Positions 53,164-60,795 of a stretch of DNA of 64,000 bases are shown here, piece after piece (within the stretch, counting starts at the first letter, position 1; every line of letters begins with the position of its first letter). Source of the DNA: UBA4615 sp964399635. GTDB lineage: Bacteria > Pseudomonadota > Gammaproteobacteria > Burkholderiales > Burkholderiaceae_E. Both the position numbers and the translations under genes were made by a program. The stretch lies in the NCBI GenBank assembly GCA_964399635.1, contig CAYNRU010000044.1, positions 166,346 through 230,345 on the forward strand, written 5' to 3'. The notes beneath the pieces are model-generated. The model saw only the letters and a list, made by a program, of their open reading frames with translations. It did not search any database and was not told where the DNA came from.

Positions 53164-54147
53164 ATGATGAAACCCTCGCGCAGGACCCTGCTGGCGCTCG
53201 CCGCCTCCCTGTTCACGTTCCTGGGCACCGCCCAGGCCCAGACCAACTTCAGGTTCGCCAACACCCTGTCGGCCAACGACACCCACAACGTCGCGGCGCG
53301 GCACATGGCCGAGCTGCTCGCCAAGAAGACCGGCGGCAAGGTGACGATGAGCGTCCACCCGGCCGGTGAACTCGGCAACGACAACGCGATCCTGGAGGGC
53401 GTGCGGCTCGGCTCGATCGATCTCGCGCTCACCGGCAACCCGTTCTTCACGCAGTTCGCGCCGCGGCTCAACGTGATGGACCTGCCGTTCCTGTTCCGCG
53501 ACACCACCCATGCGCACAAGGTGATGGACGGCCCGATCGGCGCCGAGCTGCTGCGGGACCTCGAGAAGAACCGCATGAAGGGCCTGGGCTTCTGGGAGAT
53601 CGGCTTTCGGCACATCACCAACTCCAAGCGCCCGATCCGCACCCCCGACGACCTGAAGGGCATCAAGATCCGCACCACGCCCAACAAGGCCCACCTCGAG
53701 GCCTTCAAGCTCTGGGGCGCCAACCCGACGCCGATGGCCTTCACCGAGCTCTACCTCGCGCTGCAGACCGGCACGGTCGATGCGCAGGAGAACCCGATCA
53801 ACAACATCTTTGCGAACCGGATGTACGAGGTGCAGAAGCACCTGTCCCTGACCGGACACGCCTACACCGCGTCGATCATCGTGATGAACCTGGCCAAGTT
53901 CAACGGCCTGCCGGCCGATCAGCAGAAGGCGATCGTCGAGGCGGCCCAGGAGGCGGCGCTGTTCCAGCGCGATCTCAACGCGAAGCAGGAGGGCGAGAAC
54001 CTCGCCAAGATCCGCGCGGCCGGGCTCGAGGTGGTCGACAAGGTCGATCCGGCGCCGTTCCGTCAGCTCGCCGCCGAGCCGGTCACCAAGTCGTACACCG
54101 ACCAGTTCGGCCGCGAGATCGTCGACCGGGTCCTCGCCACGCGCTGA
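53164..54147 (+). CDS. TRAP transporter solute-binding protein DctP-type
   Basis: The 327-residue periplasmic protein has a signal peptide (SRRTLLALAASLFTFLGTAQAQ). The mature part has the TRAP motifs ELGNDNAILEGVRLGSIDLALT, LPFLFRDTTHAHKV and the specificity loop GIKIRTTPNKAHLEAFKLWGANPTPMAF with its carboxylate-binding Arg. Start choice is uncertain: ATGATG occurs at 53146 and at 53164 within a short direct repeat. GGTGGAG at 53151-53157 favours 53164 or 53167. Confidence 0.92.
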   Translation: MMKPSRRTLLALAASLFTFLGTAQAQTNFRFANTLSANDTHNVAARHMAELLAKKTGGKVTMSVHPAGELGNDNAILEGVRLGSIDLALTGNPFFTQFAPRLNVMDLPFLFRDTTHAHKVMDGPIGAELLRDLEKNRMKGLGFWEIGFRHITNSKRPIRTPDDLKGIKIRTTPNKAHLEAFKLWGANPTPMAFTELYLALQTGTVDAQENPINNIFANRMYEVQKHLSLTGHAYTASIIVMNLAKFNGLPADQQKAIVEAAQEAALFQRDLNAKQEGENLAKIRAAGLEVVDKVDPAPFRQLAAEPVTKSYTDQFGREIVDRVLATR

Positions 54148-54163
54148 CGCAGGCGGCACGCCA

Positions 54164-54206
54164 CCGGCGCCGGCCCGACCGGCGCCGGCCCGACCGGCGT
54201 CGGCGC
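54164..54206. repeat. 15-bp tandem repeat between dctP and dctQ
   Basis: The unit CCGGCGCCGGCCCGA occurs at 54164-54178 and 54179-54193, followed by a partial copy. Each unit contains the palindrome CCGGCGCCGG. In mRNA it could fold and separate the levels of the binding protein from those of the membrane subunits. Confidence 0.6.
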
Positions 54207-54262
54207 GCCCCTGCCTCGCGCCGATCCGCCCGATCGGCCGCCCCCTTCCTTAGTCCGACCCG

Positions 54263-54721
54263 ATGAGCCGACTCGAAACCTGGCTGACCCGCTTCGCCGA
54301 CGTGATCGCGGGGGCGCTGCTGACCGTCGTCACCCTGCTGGTCTGCGCCCAGGTGCTGGTGCGCTACGTCCTGGGCGGCTCCCTCGTCTGGAGCGAGGAG
54401 CTCACGCGGCTCACCTTCGTCTGGATGGTGCTGATCGCCTCGACCAGCGTGCAGCCGATGCGGGTCGACCTCTTCGTCGACCTGCTGCCGCGGCGGGCGC
54501 GCGCGCTCGTCTACCTGCTCGGCGAGCTGCTGGTGCTCGCGCTCACCGTGCTGCTGCTGTACGGCGCCTGGGGCATGATGGATCTCACGCAGTTCGACAC
54601 CTATCCCGCGCTCTCCATATCCGTGCGCTGGCTGCACACCGGGCTGTTCGTCGCATCCATCCTGTGGGCGCTGCGTGGCATCGTGAACATCGCGGCGCGG
54701 CTTCGGGAGGTCACGGCGTGA
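54263..54721 (+). CDS. TRAP transporter small permease DctQ-type
   Basis: The 152-residue inner-membrane protein has four hydrophobic segments. It shows typical parts: VCAQVLVRYVLGGSLVWSEELTR and FVWMVLIASTSVQ. It pairs with the large permease encoded by the next gene, which overlaps by four bases. It has a 115-base gap to the binding-protein gene, which holds a tandem repeat. Confidence 0.92.
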   Translation: MSRLETWLTRFADVIAGALLTVVTLLVCAQVLVRYVLGGSLVWSEELTRLTFVWMVLIASTSVQPMRVDLFVDLLPRRARALVYLLGELLVLALTVLLLYGAWGMMDLTQFDTYPALSISVRWLHTGLFVASILWALRGIVNIAARLREVTA

Positions 54722-56004
54722 CGCTCCTCGTGCTGATCGGGGGCCTCATCGCCCTCAGCCTGGTGGGCGTGCCGCTCGCCTTCGCGATCCTCGGCGCCTG
54801 TGTCGCCACCATCCTGATCTTCCGCCCCGGGCTGCCGCTCGAGCTGGTCGCCCAGCATGTGGTGAGCGGCATCGACAACTTCCCGCTGATCGCCGTCGCG
54901 CTCTTCCTGCTCTCGGGCGAGCTGATGAACTCCGGTGGCATCACCCGTCGCATCGTCGAGTTCGCCGGCACCCTGGTCGGGCACATCCGCGGCGGCCTCG
55001 GGCACGTCACCGTCCTCGGCAGCATGATCATCTCTGGCATCTCCGGCTCGGCGGTCGCCGATGCGGCCGCCACCGGCTCGGTGATGGTGCCGGCGATGAA
55101 GCGGGCCGGCTACCCGCCCGCCTTCGCGGCCGCGCTGTGCGAGACGGCCGCGGTCATGGGCCCCATCATCCCGCCCTCGATCCCGATGGTGATCTACGCG
55201 ATCCAGGTCGAGGTCTCGGTCGGCAGGATGTTCGTCGCCGGCATCCTGCCGGGCCTCCTGATGGGCGTGCTGCTCATGGGCGCGGTCTGGGTGATCAGCT
55301 GGCGGCGCGACTATCCGTTCGGCCGCTGGGGCGGCCTCGCCGCGGTCGCCACCGCCTTCGTCGCCGCAGCGGCCGCGCTCGCCACGCCGGTGATCATCCT
55401 GGGCGGGATCCTCGGCGGGATCTTCACCGTCACCGAAGCCGGCGCGATCGCGTGCGCCTACTGTCTGATCGTGGCCGTGCTCGTCTACCGCCAGATGACC
55501 TGGCGCACGCTCTGGGAGTCGCTGGTCAACGCCGCGCGCGGCACCGCGTCGGTCATGCTGATCGTCGGCGCCTCCGGGCTGATGGGCTGGCTGATCTCCG
55601 ACCTGCAGATCAACAAGCAGGCTGCGAGCCTGCTGCTCGGCTTCACCACCGATCCGCTGGTCTTCCTCTTGCTCATCAACGTCTTCTTCCTCGTGGTCGG
55701 CATGTTCATGGACCCGCTGGCCGCGTTGATCGTCTTCGTGCCGATCCTGATGCCGGCCGTCGTCGCCCTGGGCGTCGACCCGGTCCATTTCGGGCTGGTG
55801 GTCGTCATCAACCTGATGATCGGCCTGTGCACGCCGCCCGTGGGCTACCTGATCTACCTGATGGCAAACGTCGCCAAGGAGCCGCCGCACCGGGTGATCC
55901 GCGAGTCGCTGCCGTTTCTCGGCGTGCTGCTGCTGGTGCTGGCGGCGGTGACCTACCTGCCGTGGCTCTCGCTCGCGCTGCCCAGGGCGATCCTGGGCGG
56001 GTGA
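54718..56004 (+). CDS. TRAP transporter large permease DctM-type
   Basis: This 428-residue permease has 11-12 membrane segments. It starts with GTG in an overlap with dctQ (GTGA). Family motifs are ALFLLSGELMNSGGITRRIVEFA, GSMIISGISGSAVADAAATGSVM and IPPSIPMVIYA. The end reads LPRAILGG. An IS3-type transposase remnant begins about 45 bases after its stop, so this gene marks the edge of the accessory region. Confidence 0.94.
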   Translation: MTLLVLIGGLIALSLVGVPLAFAILGACVATILIFRPGLPLELVAQHVVSGIDNFPLIAVALFLLSGELMNSGGITRRIVEFAGTLVGHIRGGLGHVTVLGSMIISGISGSAVADAAATGSVMVPAMKRAGYPPAFAAALCETAAVMGPIIPPSIPMVIYAIQVEVSVGRMFVAGILPGLLMGVLLMGAVWVISWRRDYPFGRWGGLAAVATAFVAAAAALATPVIILGGILGGIFTVTEAGAIACAYCLIVAVLVYRQMTWRTLWESLVNAARGTASVMLIVGASGLMGWLISDLQINKQAASLLLGFTTDPLVFLLLINVFFLVVGMFMDPLAALIVFVPILMPAVVALGVDPVHFGLVVVINLMIGLCTPPVGYLIYLMANVAKEPPHRVIRESLPFLGVLLLVLAAVTYLPWLSLALPRAILGG

Positions 56005-56046
56005 GCGGCAGGTGCCGGTGCGGGATCGGGCTGGACGCAGCAAACA

Positions 56047-56073
56047 GGAATTTCAAACGTCCTCATCAAGGCC
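56047..56073. repeat. Imperfect direct repeat, left copy
   Basis: GGAATTTCAAACGTCCTCAT and the bases after it resemble 58242-58268 (GGAATTTCAAGCGCCCTCAC and onward), with about 22 matches in 27 and one gap. The two copies flank the IS3 tail and the amidohydrolase lipoprotein gene. Confidence 0.45.
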
Positions 56074-56275
56074 CCGCTACAGCCCCGAGCAGAACGGCAT
56101 GGTCGAACGCGTGATTCGAACCTTGAAAGCGCAGTGTGCGCACCGGCATCGGTTCGAGTCGTTGCAACACGCCAGCAGGACGATCGGAGACTGGATCGGC
56201 TCATCCAACAACCGACGACCCCAGCAGGCGCCCGGCATGAAGACCCCCGCTAAGGCTTTTGCGTTAGCGGCCTGA
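56047..56275 (+). mobile_element. IS3-family transposase C-terminal remnant
   Basis: This stretch encodes the last 70 or so residues of an IS3-type OrfB. The third acidic residue of the DDE triad is in SPEQNGMVERVIRTLK. FESLQHASRTIGDWI, NNRRPQQAPGMKTP and AKAFALAA follow. The first two acids and all of OrfA are missing. Changes such as NNRRPQQAPG where NxRRPHQALG is usual suggest decay. No start codon is supported. Confidence 0.8.
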
Positions 56276-56384
56276 GTTGGGCAGGTGCTGCTGGATCATT
56301 ACATGCCGTCATGGCGAGCGTTGCTCTCTTCTCAGGTCAGAGTACGCTTTCCGTCAACTGCATCCACCGTCAGCGGAAGCGCAC

Positions 56385-58145
56385 ATGAAGCAATCGCATT
56401 CGATAACAGTCCTTGCGTTGTTCACTGCCTGTCTGTTGAGCGCCTGCGGCAAGTCCCAGGAGGTCGCAGCACCCCCCGCGCCGCAGCCACCGGCCGCGCA
56501 GACGCAGATTGATCCTGCCGACACGATCTATACCGGTGGCGACATCGTCACTGTCAACGATGCGATGCCCACCGCCGAGGCGCTGGCGGTCAAGGGCGGC
56601 AAGATCGTCGCGGTCGGCACCCTCGCTGATGTCGAGCGGGCGCACAAGGGATCGAGCACCCAGGTTGTCGATCTGTCGGGCAAGGCGCTCTTGCCTGGTT
56701 TCATCGACGCGCACAGCCACTACATCAGCTCGCTGACTGTGGCCAACCAGGTCAACGTCTATGCCCCGCCCGCCGGCCCGGGCAACGACGCCGAGAGCAT
56801 CGTCGCTGAACTCGTGAAGTTCCGTGATGCCAACAAGGTCCCCAAGGGCGAAGTGATCCAGGCCTACGGCTACGACGAAAACGTCATGCCCAAGGGCCAG
56901 CTGCTCAACCGCGACCATCTGGACAAGGCCTTCCCTGACAACCCCGTACTCGTGGGCCATGTATCGATGCATGGCGCGGTGCTGAACTCGGCGGCGATGA
57001 AGAAGTGGGGGATCTCGGCCCAGACCAAGACGCCGCCCGGTGGCGTCATCGTGCGCAAGCCGGGCACGCAAGAACCGCATGGCCTGATCATGGAAACGGC
57101 CTACCTCCCGATCTTCGCGTCGCTGCCGCAACCCACGAAGGAGCAGGAGGTCGAATGGTCCAGGGCGGGGCAGCGGCTGTACGCACAGCACGGTGTGACC
57201 ACCGCCCACGAAGGCGCGACTCACGTCGGGGACTTGGACCTGATGAAACGCGCCGCTGCAGCAGGGGCGAGGCTGATCGACGTGATTGCTTATCCGTTCA
57301 TCACCGATCTCGAGAAGGTGCTGGCCAAGTACCCGAAGGACGCCTGGGGCACCTACGAGAACGGCCTGAAGATCGGCGGCGTGAAGATCACCATCGATGG
57401 TTCGCCGCAGGGCAAGACGGCGCTCTTCACCACGCCTTACCTGACGGGGGGGCCTGGCGGCGAGAAGAACTGGAAGGGCGAGTTGTCATTCCCCGAACCA
57501 GTGATGGCCAAGGCGATGAAGGCGGTCTACGACATGGGCGTGCCGCTGAACCTGCATGCCAACGGCGATGGCGCTCTCGACGCGTTCCTCCGCATGCATG
57601 AGAGCGCTGCCGCAGGCGACCTGAGCAAGGACCGTAAGGTCACGATCATCCATTCTCAGTTCGTGCGCAAGGACCAGCTCGACAAGTTCGTCCAGTACAA
57701 GATCCGGCCGTCGTTCTACACGCTGCACACCTACTACTTCGCCGAGGCGCACATCGCCAACCGTGGCAAGGAACAGGCGATGTACATCAGCCCCATGCGC
57801 GATGCCATCGACAAGGGTTTGGTGCCGACCAACCATACCGACTTCGTGGTCGCGCCGCTGGACCAGCTGTTCATGATGTGGTCGGCCGTCAATCGGATGT
57901 CGCGCGCCGGCGTGGTCATAGGCGCCGATCAAAAGGTCACGCCGATCGAGGCCTTGAAGGCGCAGACGATCAACGCCGCCTTGCAGTACGGCGAACAGGC
58001 GTCCAAGGGCTCACTGGAGGTGGGCAAGCGCGCTGACATGGTGGTTCTCGACAAGAACCCGCTGAAGGTCGAGCCGATGGCCATCAAGGACGTCAAGGTG
58101 GTCGAGACGATCAAGGACGGCAAGTCGATCTACAAGCGCTCCTGA
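56385..58145 (+). CDS. YtcJ-like amidohydrolase, lipoprotein
   Basis: The 586-residue metal-dependent hydrolase has a lipoprotein signal (LALFTACLLSAC) and a short Pro/Ala/Gln linker. The amidohydrolase 3 core shows DAHSHY with His110 and His112, HVSMHGAVLNSAAM, LHANGDGALDAFL and the C-terminal GSLEVGKRADMVVLDKNP. Family enzymes hydrolyse N-acyl or formyl groups, but the substrate here is unknown. Lower GC and different codon use from its neighbours, and an IS3 remnant directly upstream, point to horizontal acquisition. Confidence 0.88.
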   Translation: MKQSHSITVLALFTACLLSACGKSQEVAAPPAPQPPAAQTQIDPADTIYTGGDIVTVNDAMPTAEALAVKGGKIVAVGTLADVERAHKGSSTQVVDLSGKALLPGFIDAHSHYISSLTVANQVNVYAPPAGPGNDAESIVAELVKFRDANKVPKGEVIQAYGYDENVMPKGQLLNRDHLDKAFPDNPVLVGHVSMHGAVLNSAAMKKWGISAQTKTPPGGVIVRKPGTQEPHGLIMETAYLPIFASLPQPTKEQEVEWSRAGQRLYAQHGVTTAHEGATHVGDLDLMKRAAAAGARLIDVIAYPFITDLEKVLAKYPKDAWGTYENGLKIGGVKITIDGSPQGKTALFTTPYLTGGPGGEKNWKGELSFPEPVMAKAMKAVYDMGVPLNLHANGDGALDAFLRMHESAAAGDLSKDRKVTIIHSQFVRKDQLDKFVQYKIRPSFYTLHTYYFAEAHIANRGKEQAMYISPMRDAIDKGLVPTNHTDFVVAPLDQLFMMWSAVNRMSRAGVVIGADQKVTPIEALKAQTINAALQYGEQASKGSLEVGKRADMVVLDKNPLKVEPMAIKDVKVVETIKDGKSIYKRS

Positions 58146-58321
58146 TCCGACTGGACACATGCTCGACCTGGCGGTCCGGGTGCTGATAAACGGTGCATCG
58201 AGCCCTGCTGAACCGATGACCGAGGCTCCCGATCGCGAGCCGGAATTTCAAGCGCCCTCACAAGGTCCGGCAGGGGCAGCAAGCGCCATGGGCAGGGGGC
58301 TGCACGGCGCGAAGACGCCCT
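58146..58321. other. Short non-coding segment with right copy of direct repeat
   Basis: I see no gene. The sequence at 58242-58268 resembles 56047-56073. The rest shows no recognisable feature, and the IS91-like remnant begins just after it on the other strand. Confidence 0.45.
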
Positions 58322-58650
58322 TTCTGTTCAGGTTCGCCGCCGCGCCGAAGCGCGGAAATCAGCGTCACCGCGCCGCCCCGGCCCTCGCCGCCGACAAGCC
58401 CGGCAACATCCAGCAAGCGGCGCTCGAGCACGCGCTGGACCATGCCCAGCACTATGCCCAGCACAGGCGTGACCAGCCGAGGAACGGGTTGAACCCGTCC
58501 TTGATGAACTGCGGCAGCCGCGAGCCGATGGCCGCCTCGGTGTGCGCGATGAACTCGGCCACGTGCCGCTACACCAGGCGGTAAAGCGTGGTCTGCTCGG
58601 GGCGGTGGCGCGCGAAGTGCAGCGGCACGCCGTCGGGCGCGCGCGCTGCG
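58322..58650 (-). mobile_element. IS91-family transposase, decayed internal-deletion remnant
   Basis: The minus strand encodes an IS91-type transposase in pieces. The N-terminal part reads VPLHFARHRPEQTTLYRLV, then an in-frame TAG where the family has Gln, then RHVAEFIAHTEAAIGSRLPQ and FIKDGFNPFLG. It then joins directly, in another frame, to LVTPVLGIVLGMVQRVLERR and DEGHGGAVTLI-like GEGRGGAVTLI from the middle of the protein. The zinc-binding domain is deleted. A second frameshift precedes RFGAAANLN. With these lesions it cannot make transposase. Confidence 0.7.
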
Positions 58651-58939
58651 GTGTGATCGCCCGATGGGCCGTGATGGCGCGCGCCGGACACGCGATACCT
58701 GCGAGGTCGACACCCCGCACGGTGTCAGCGCCGGCGCCGCACCGCCATCGACCAAAGGTCCGAGCACCTTCGGTCTGCGACGAAAGACGTGGTCCATGAG
58801 GGGCCGCGCAGCGGCAGCCGTCGCACGGCGAGCTCGGTCCGACGCCTGCGCGATCACCGGTGCCGGTGGCTGGCGTTCGCCTCGCTGGAGCACTGTGGCA
58901 GGGATCTCGATTTGCAGGGGCGAGTTCGTGCGCGCGACG
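58651..58939. other. Non-coding segment between IS91 remnant and cupin fragment
   Basis: No gene is supported in either strand. The reading frames that stay open are Arg-rich shadows. The segment probably contains scrambled chromosomal or element sequence. Confidence 0.4.
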
Positions 58940-59071
58940 ATGCGCGTGAGCTTCGCCCCCGGCGACCTGCTGTTCGTCGCCGCGGGCGAGGCGCACCGCT
59001 TCGAACGGCACACGCCGGAGACGGCGGTGTGTTTGATCTTCGGGCCTGGGGCGGGGGCGACCGCCGCCTGA
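58940..59071 (+). pseudogene. Cupin-domain protein, C-terminal fragment
   Basis: The final 43 codons read like the second half of a small cupin: SFAPGDLLFVAAGEAHRFER, then a strand with AVCLIFGPGAG. The pattern PGDxxFVxAGxxHRFE contains the typical cupin motif 2 region. The first half, with the metal-binding motif 1, is absent, and the upstream sequence is not similar. I take this as a 5'-truncated gene. Confidence 0.5.
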
Positions 59072-59198
59072 CCGACGAACACCGTTCTCGCTCGTCGATG
59101 ATCACCAGAAGGTAGAAACAGGCCCAGGACGACCGGGCAGCCTCGCTCCTCGTGCAAAGAACCGACCCCTGCGGCCGCGGTGCCCGGTCCGATCCGTG

Positions 59199-59468
59199 TC
59201 ACCCTCGGCTGCGGTAGACCTCGCCGCGGTGCCCGACCCGGATCACCTCGACCACCACGCGATCGTCGTGGATCGTGTAGACGATCCGATACACGCCCTG
59301 GCGCACGCGATAGAGATCGTCCGGCCCAGCGAGCTTCTCGCAATCCGGGCCGCGTGGATCATCCGCGAGCGCTTCGATCCGGGCCAGGACGCGACGGACG
59401 TCGGCCTTCGGGACGCCGCGCAAGTCCTTCGCCACCGAAGGCTTGATGCGGAGCTCATAGCGCGCCAT
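59199..59468 (-). CDS. RelE/ParE-family toxin
   Basis: The 89-residue protein has the RelE fold: a basic start (YELRIKPSVAKDLRGVPKADVRRVLARI), DPRGPDCEKLAG, LYRVRQGVYRIVYTI and RVVVEVIRVGHRGEVY. It is the second gene of a toxin-antitoxin pair and overlaps the antitoxin by 14 bases. RelE toxins cut mRNA in the ribosome. The pair appears intact. Confidence 0.92.
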   Translation of the reverse strand: MARYELRIKPSVAKDLRGVPKADVRRVLARIEALADDPRGPDCEKLAGPDDLYRVRQGVYRIVYTIHDDRVVVEVIRVGHRGEVYRSRG

Positions 59469-59691
59469 CGGCCTTCAGCTTCGCGAGGAACGACTCGTAG
59501 TCCATCGAGCGCTCCTTCGCGCGCGAACGCACCGCGGCCAGGTCCTCCTGGTCCTCGCGCAGCGCCTGCCGAAGCGCGTCGTTGACGATCTCCGACATGC
59601 TGCGCCGGCTCTGCGCCGACTTCAGCCGCAGTGCCTGATGCAGGTCCGGATCGAGGTAGACGGTAGAACGAACCGCGTCGGTGGCGGACAT
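59455..59691 (-). CDS. Ribbon-helix-helix antitoxin
   Basis: The 78-residue antitoxin has an N-terminal ribbon-helix-helix DNA-binding domain (RSTVYLDPDLHQALRLKSAQ and MSEIVNDALRQALRED). The C-terminal toxin-neutralising part ends YESFLAKLKADGAL. It is first in the operon. Palindromic operator DNA lies upstream (59733-59746). An earlier ATG (59721) is possible, but the start at 59691 is typical. Confidence 0.9.
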   Translation of the reverse strand: MSATDAVRSTVYLDPDLHQALRLKSAQSRRSMSEIVNDALRQALREDQEDLAAVRSRAKERSMDYESFLAKLKADGAL

Positions 59692-59719
59692 GGCGGACCT
59701 CTCGAGCGTGCGACGCGAC

Positions 59720-59746
59720 ACTATAGCATCACGACGTCATGACGTC
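59720..59746 (-). promoter_or_regulatory. Toxin-antitoxin promoter and palindromic operator
   Basis: GACGTCATGACGTC is a perfect 14-base palindrome at 59733-59746. On the minus strand TATAGT (59720-59725) is a good -10 box just downstream. An RHH antitoxin dimer bound to the palindrome would cover the spacer of this promoter, as expected for autoregulation. Confidence 0.6.
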
Positions 59747-59784
59747 CTAATGTCACGCTAGGGCGTTTGCGGCAAGCGCGACAG

Positions 59785-60063
59785 TCACCGCTCGACCGCC
59801 CCGAGCAGCACCTCGCGTACCTCGCCCTGCCGCTTCGGATCCGTCTCCCCGCACGCGACCCTGCACATCAAGTCCGTCGGCGACTCGAAGTCGCAGTGCG
59901 ACGCCCCCTCGATCAGCCGGTCCTCGAGCAGGCGCGGCAGCAGCCCGCCCCACGGCGCCGCGACCGCCTGCGCATTGCACCGCGACGGCGGCGCCCTCAG
60001 CAGAAACGCCTCGGTCCGCAGCCCCGGCGCGAAGTCGCGCCCGAGCGCGCCGCCGCACGCCAC
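59785..60063 (-). pseudogene. Alpha/beta-hydrolase, C-terminal fragment
   Basis: About 92 residues resemble the end of a dienelactone-hydrolase-like protein: FAPGLRTEAFLLRAPPSRCN, then EGASHCDFESPTD with the likely catalytic His, and CRVACGE. The nucleophile elbow and the N-terminal two thirds are missing. The frame stays open a little beyond 60063 (GSDSTPETGRFDKVACGG). I regard it as a 5'-deleted gene. Confidence 0.55.
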
Positions 60064-60430
60064 CTTGTCGAAACGGCCGGTTTCCGGCGTGGAATCCGAA
60101 CCCCACTCTGGCTTGTCCGGGCCATTTCAAAACGCTCAAGTGACGGGAATTTCATGTCGGCAGTGACCGCTTTCGAAGGTCCAGCGGTGGAATCTTGAAG
60201 CCCGCATGTGGCGACAGATCCGTTAAGCGGTCAATCGGCTACAACCGGTCCCGGCGGTGTCGAACCACGGTCGAGTGAACGCTCGTCAAAGGCGCGGCGT
60301 GGCGCCGATGCAATGCTGCTGTTTGCCGGGCGTCTTTTGGCATTCCTGATGCCTAGCCGCGCTGAGGCCGGACGTGCCGACTGATAACTGGGGCGGCATC
60401 GCTTTGCTTGCCATACATGAGAAGCCACAC
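60064..60430. other. 367-base region without a complete gene
   Basis: Only short frames are present. The part near 60088-60160 is the upstream extension of the hydrolase fragment. Sequence resembling GGAATTTCA occurs again at 60149-60157. No promoter or RNA gene is apparent. Confidence 0.35.
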
Positions 60431-60670
60431 ATGAGCTTCGCTTCGGAATTCAAGGAATTTGCCCTTAAGGGAAACGTCATGGACCTGGCGGTCGGCGTCA
60501 TCATCGGCGCCGCCTTCGGCAAGATCGTGGCCCCGCTGACAGACGACATCATCATGCCGGCATCGATCGCCGCCCCTCGCACCGTGGCGGCAGGAGGCCG
60601 GCGCATTAACAAGAGGACCCAGACGGGCAGTAGTAGCAATGCCAGCATCGGGCGTTGGTACAATTGGTAG
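60431..60670 (+). pseudogene. Truncated large-conductance mechanosensitive channel MscL
   Basis: The start MSFASEFKEFALKGNVMDLA and VGVIIGAAFGKIVAPLTDDIIMP is a clear MscL N-terminus with the first membrane segment. After about residue 43 similarity stops. The frame then continues as ASIAAPRTVAAGG to a TAG at 60670. The second membrane segment and cytoplasmic helix are absent. A short protein could be made but should not form a channel. Confidence 0.8.
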
Positions 60671-60795
60671 TCAAACACGCGCGGAAAAAGATGATCTCTT
60701 CGCTTCATTGCTGCGATCTCGCGCAGCGGTTTTCGTGGGCGACTCGCCGGTCCGAGTTCTGTCCGTGGATTGATCAATTGAAATGGATGGAATTT

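Noticed and set aside
58700..58850. A minus-strand segment (ARRATAAAARPLMDHVF) resembling part of IS91 transposase
   Set aside because: It lies upstream of the transposase N-terminus instead of after it, and the match is short, so chance is likelier.
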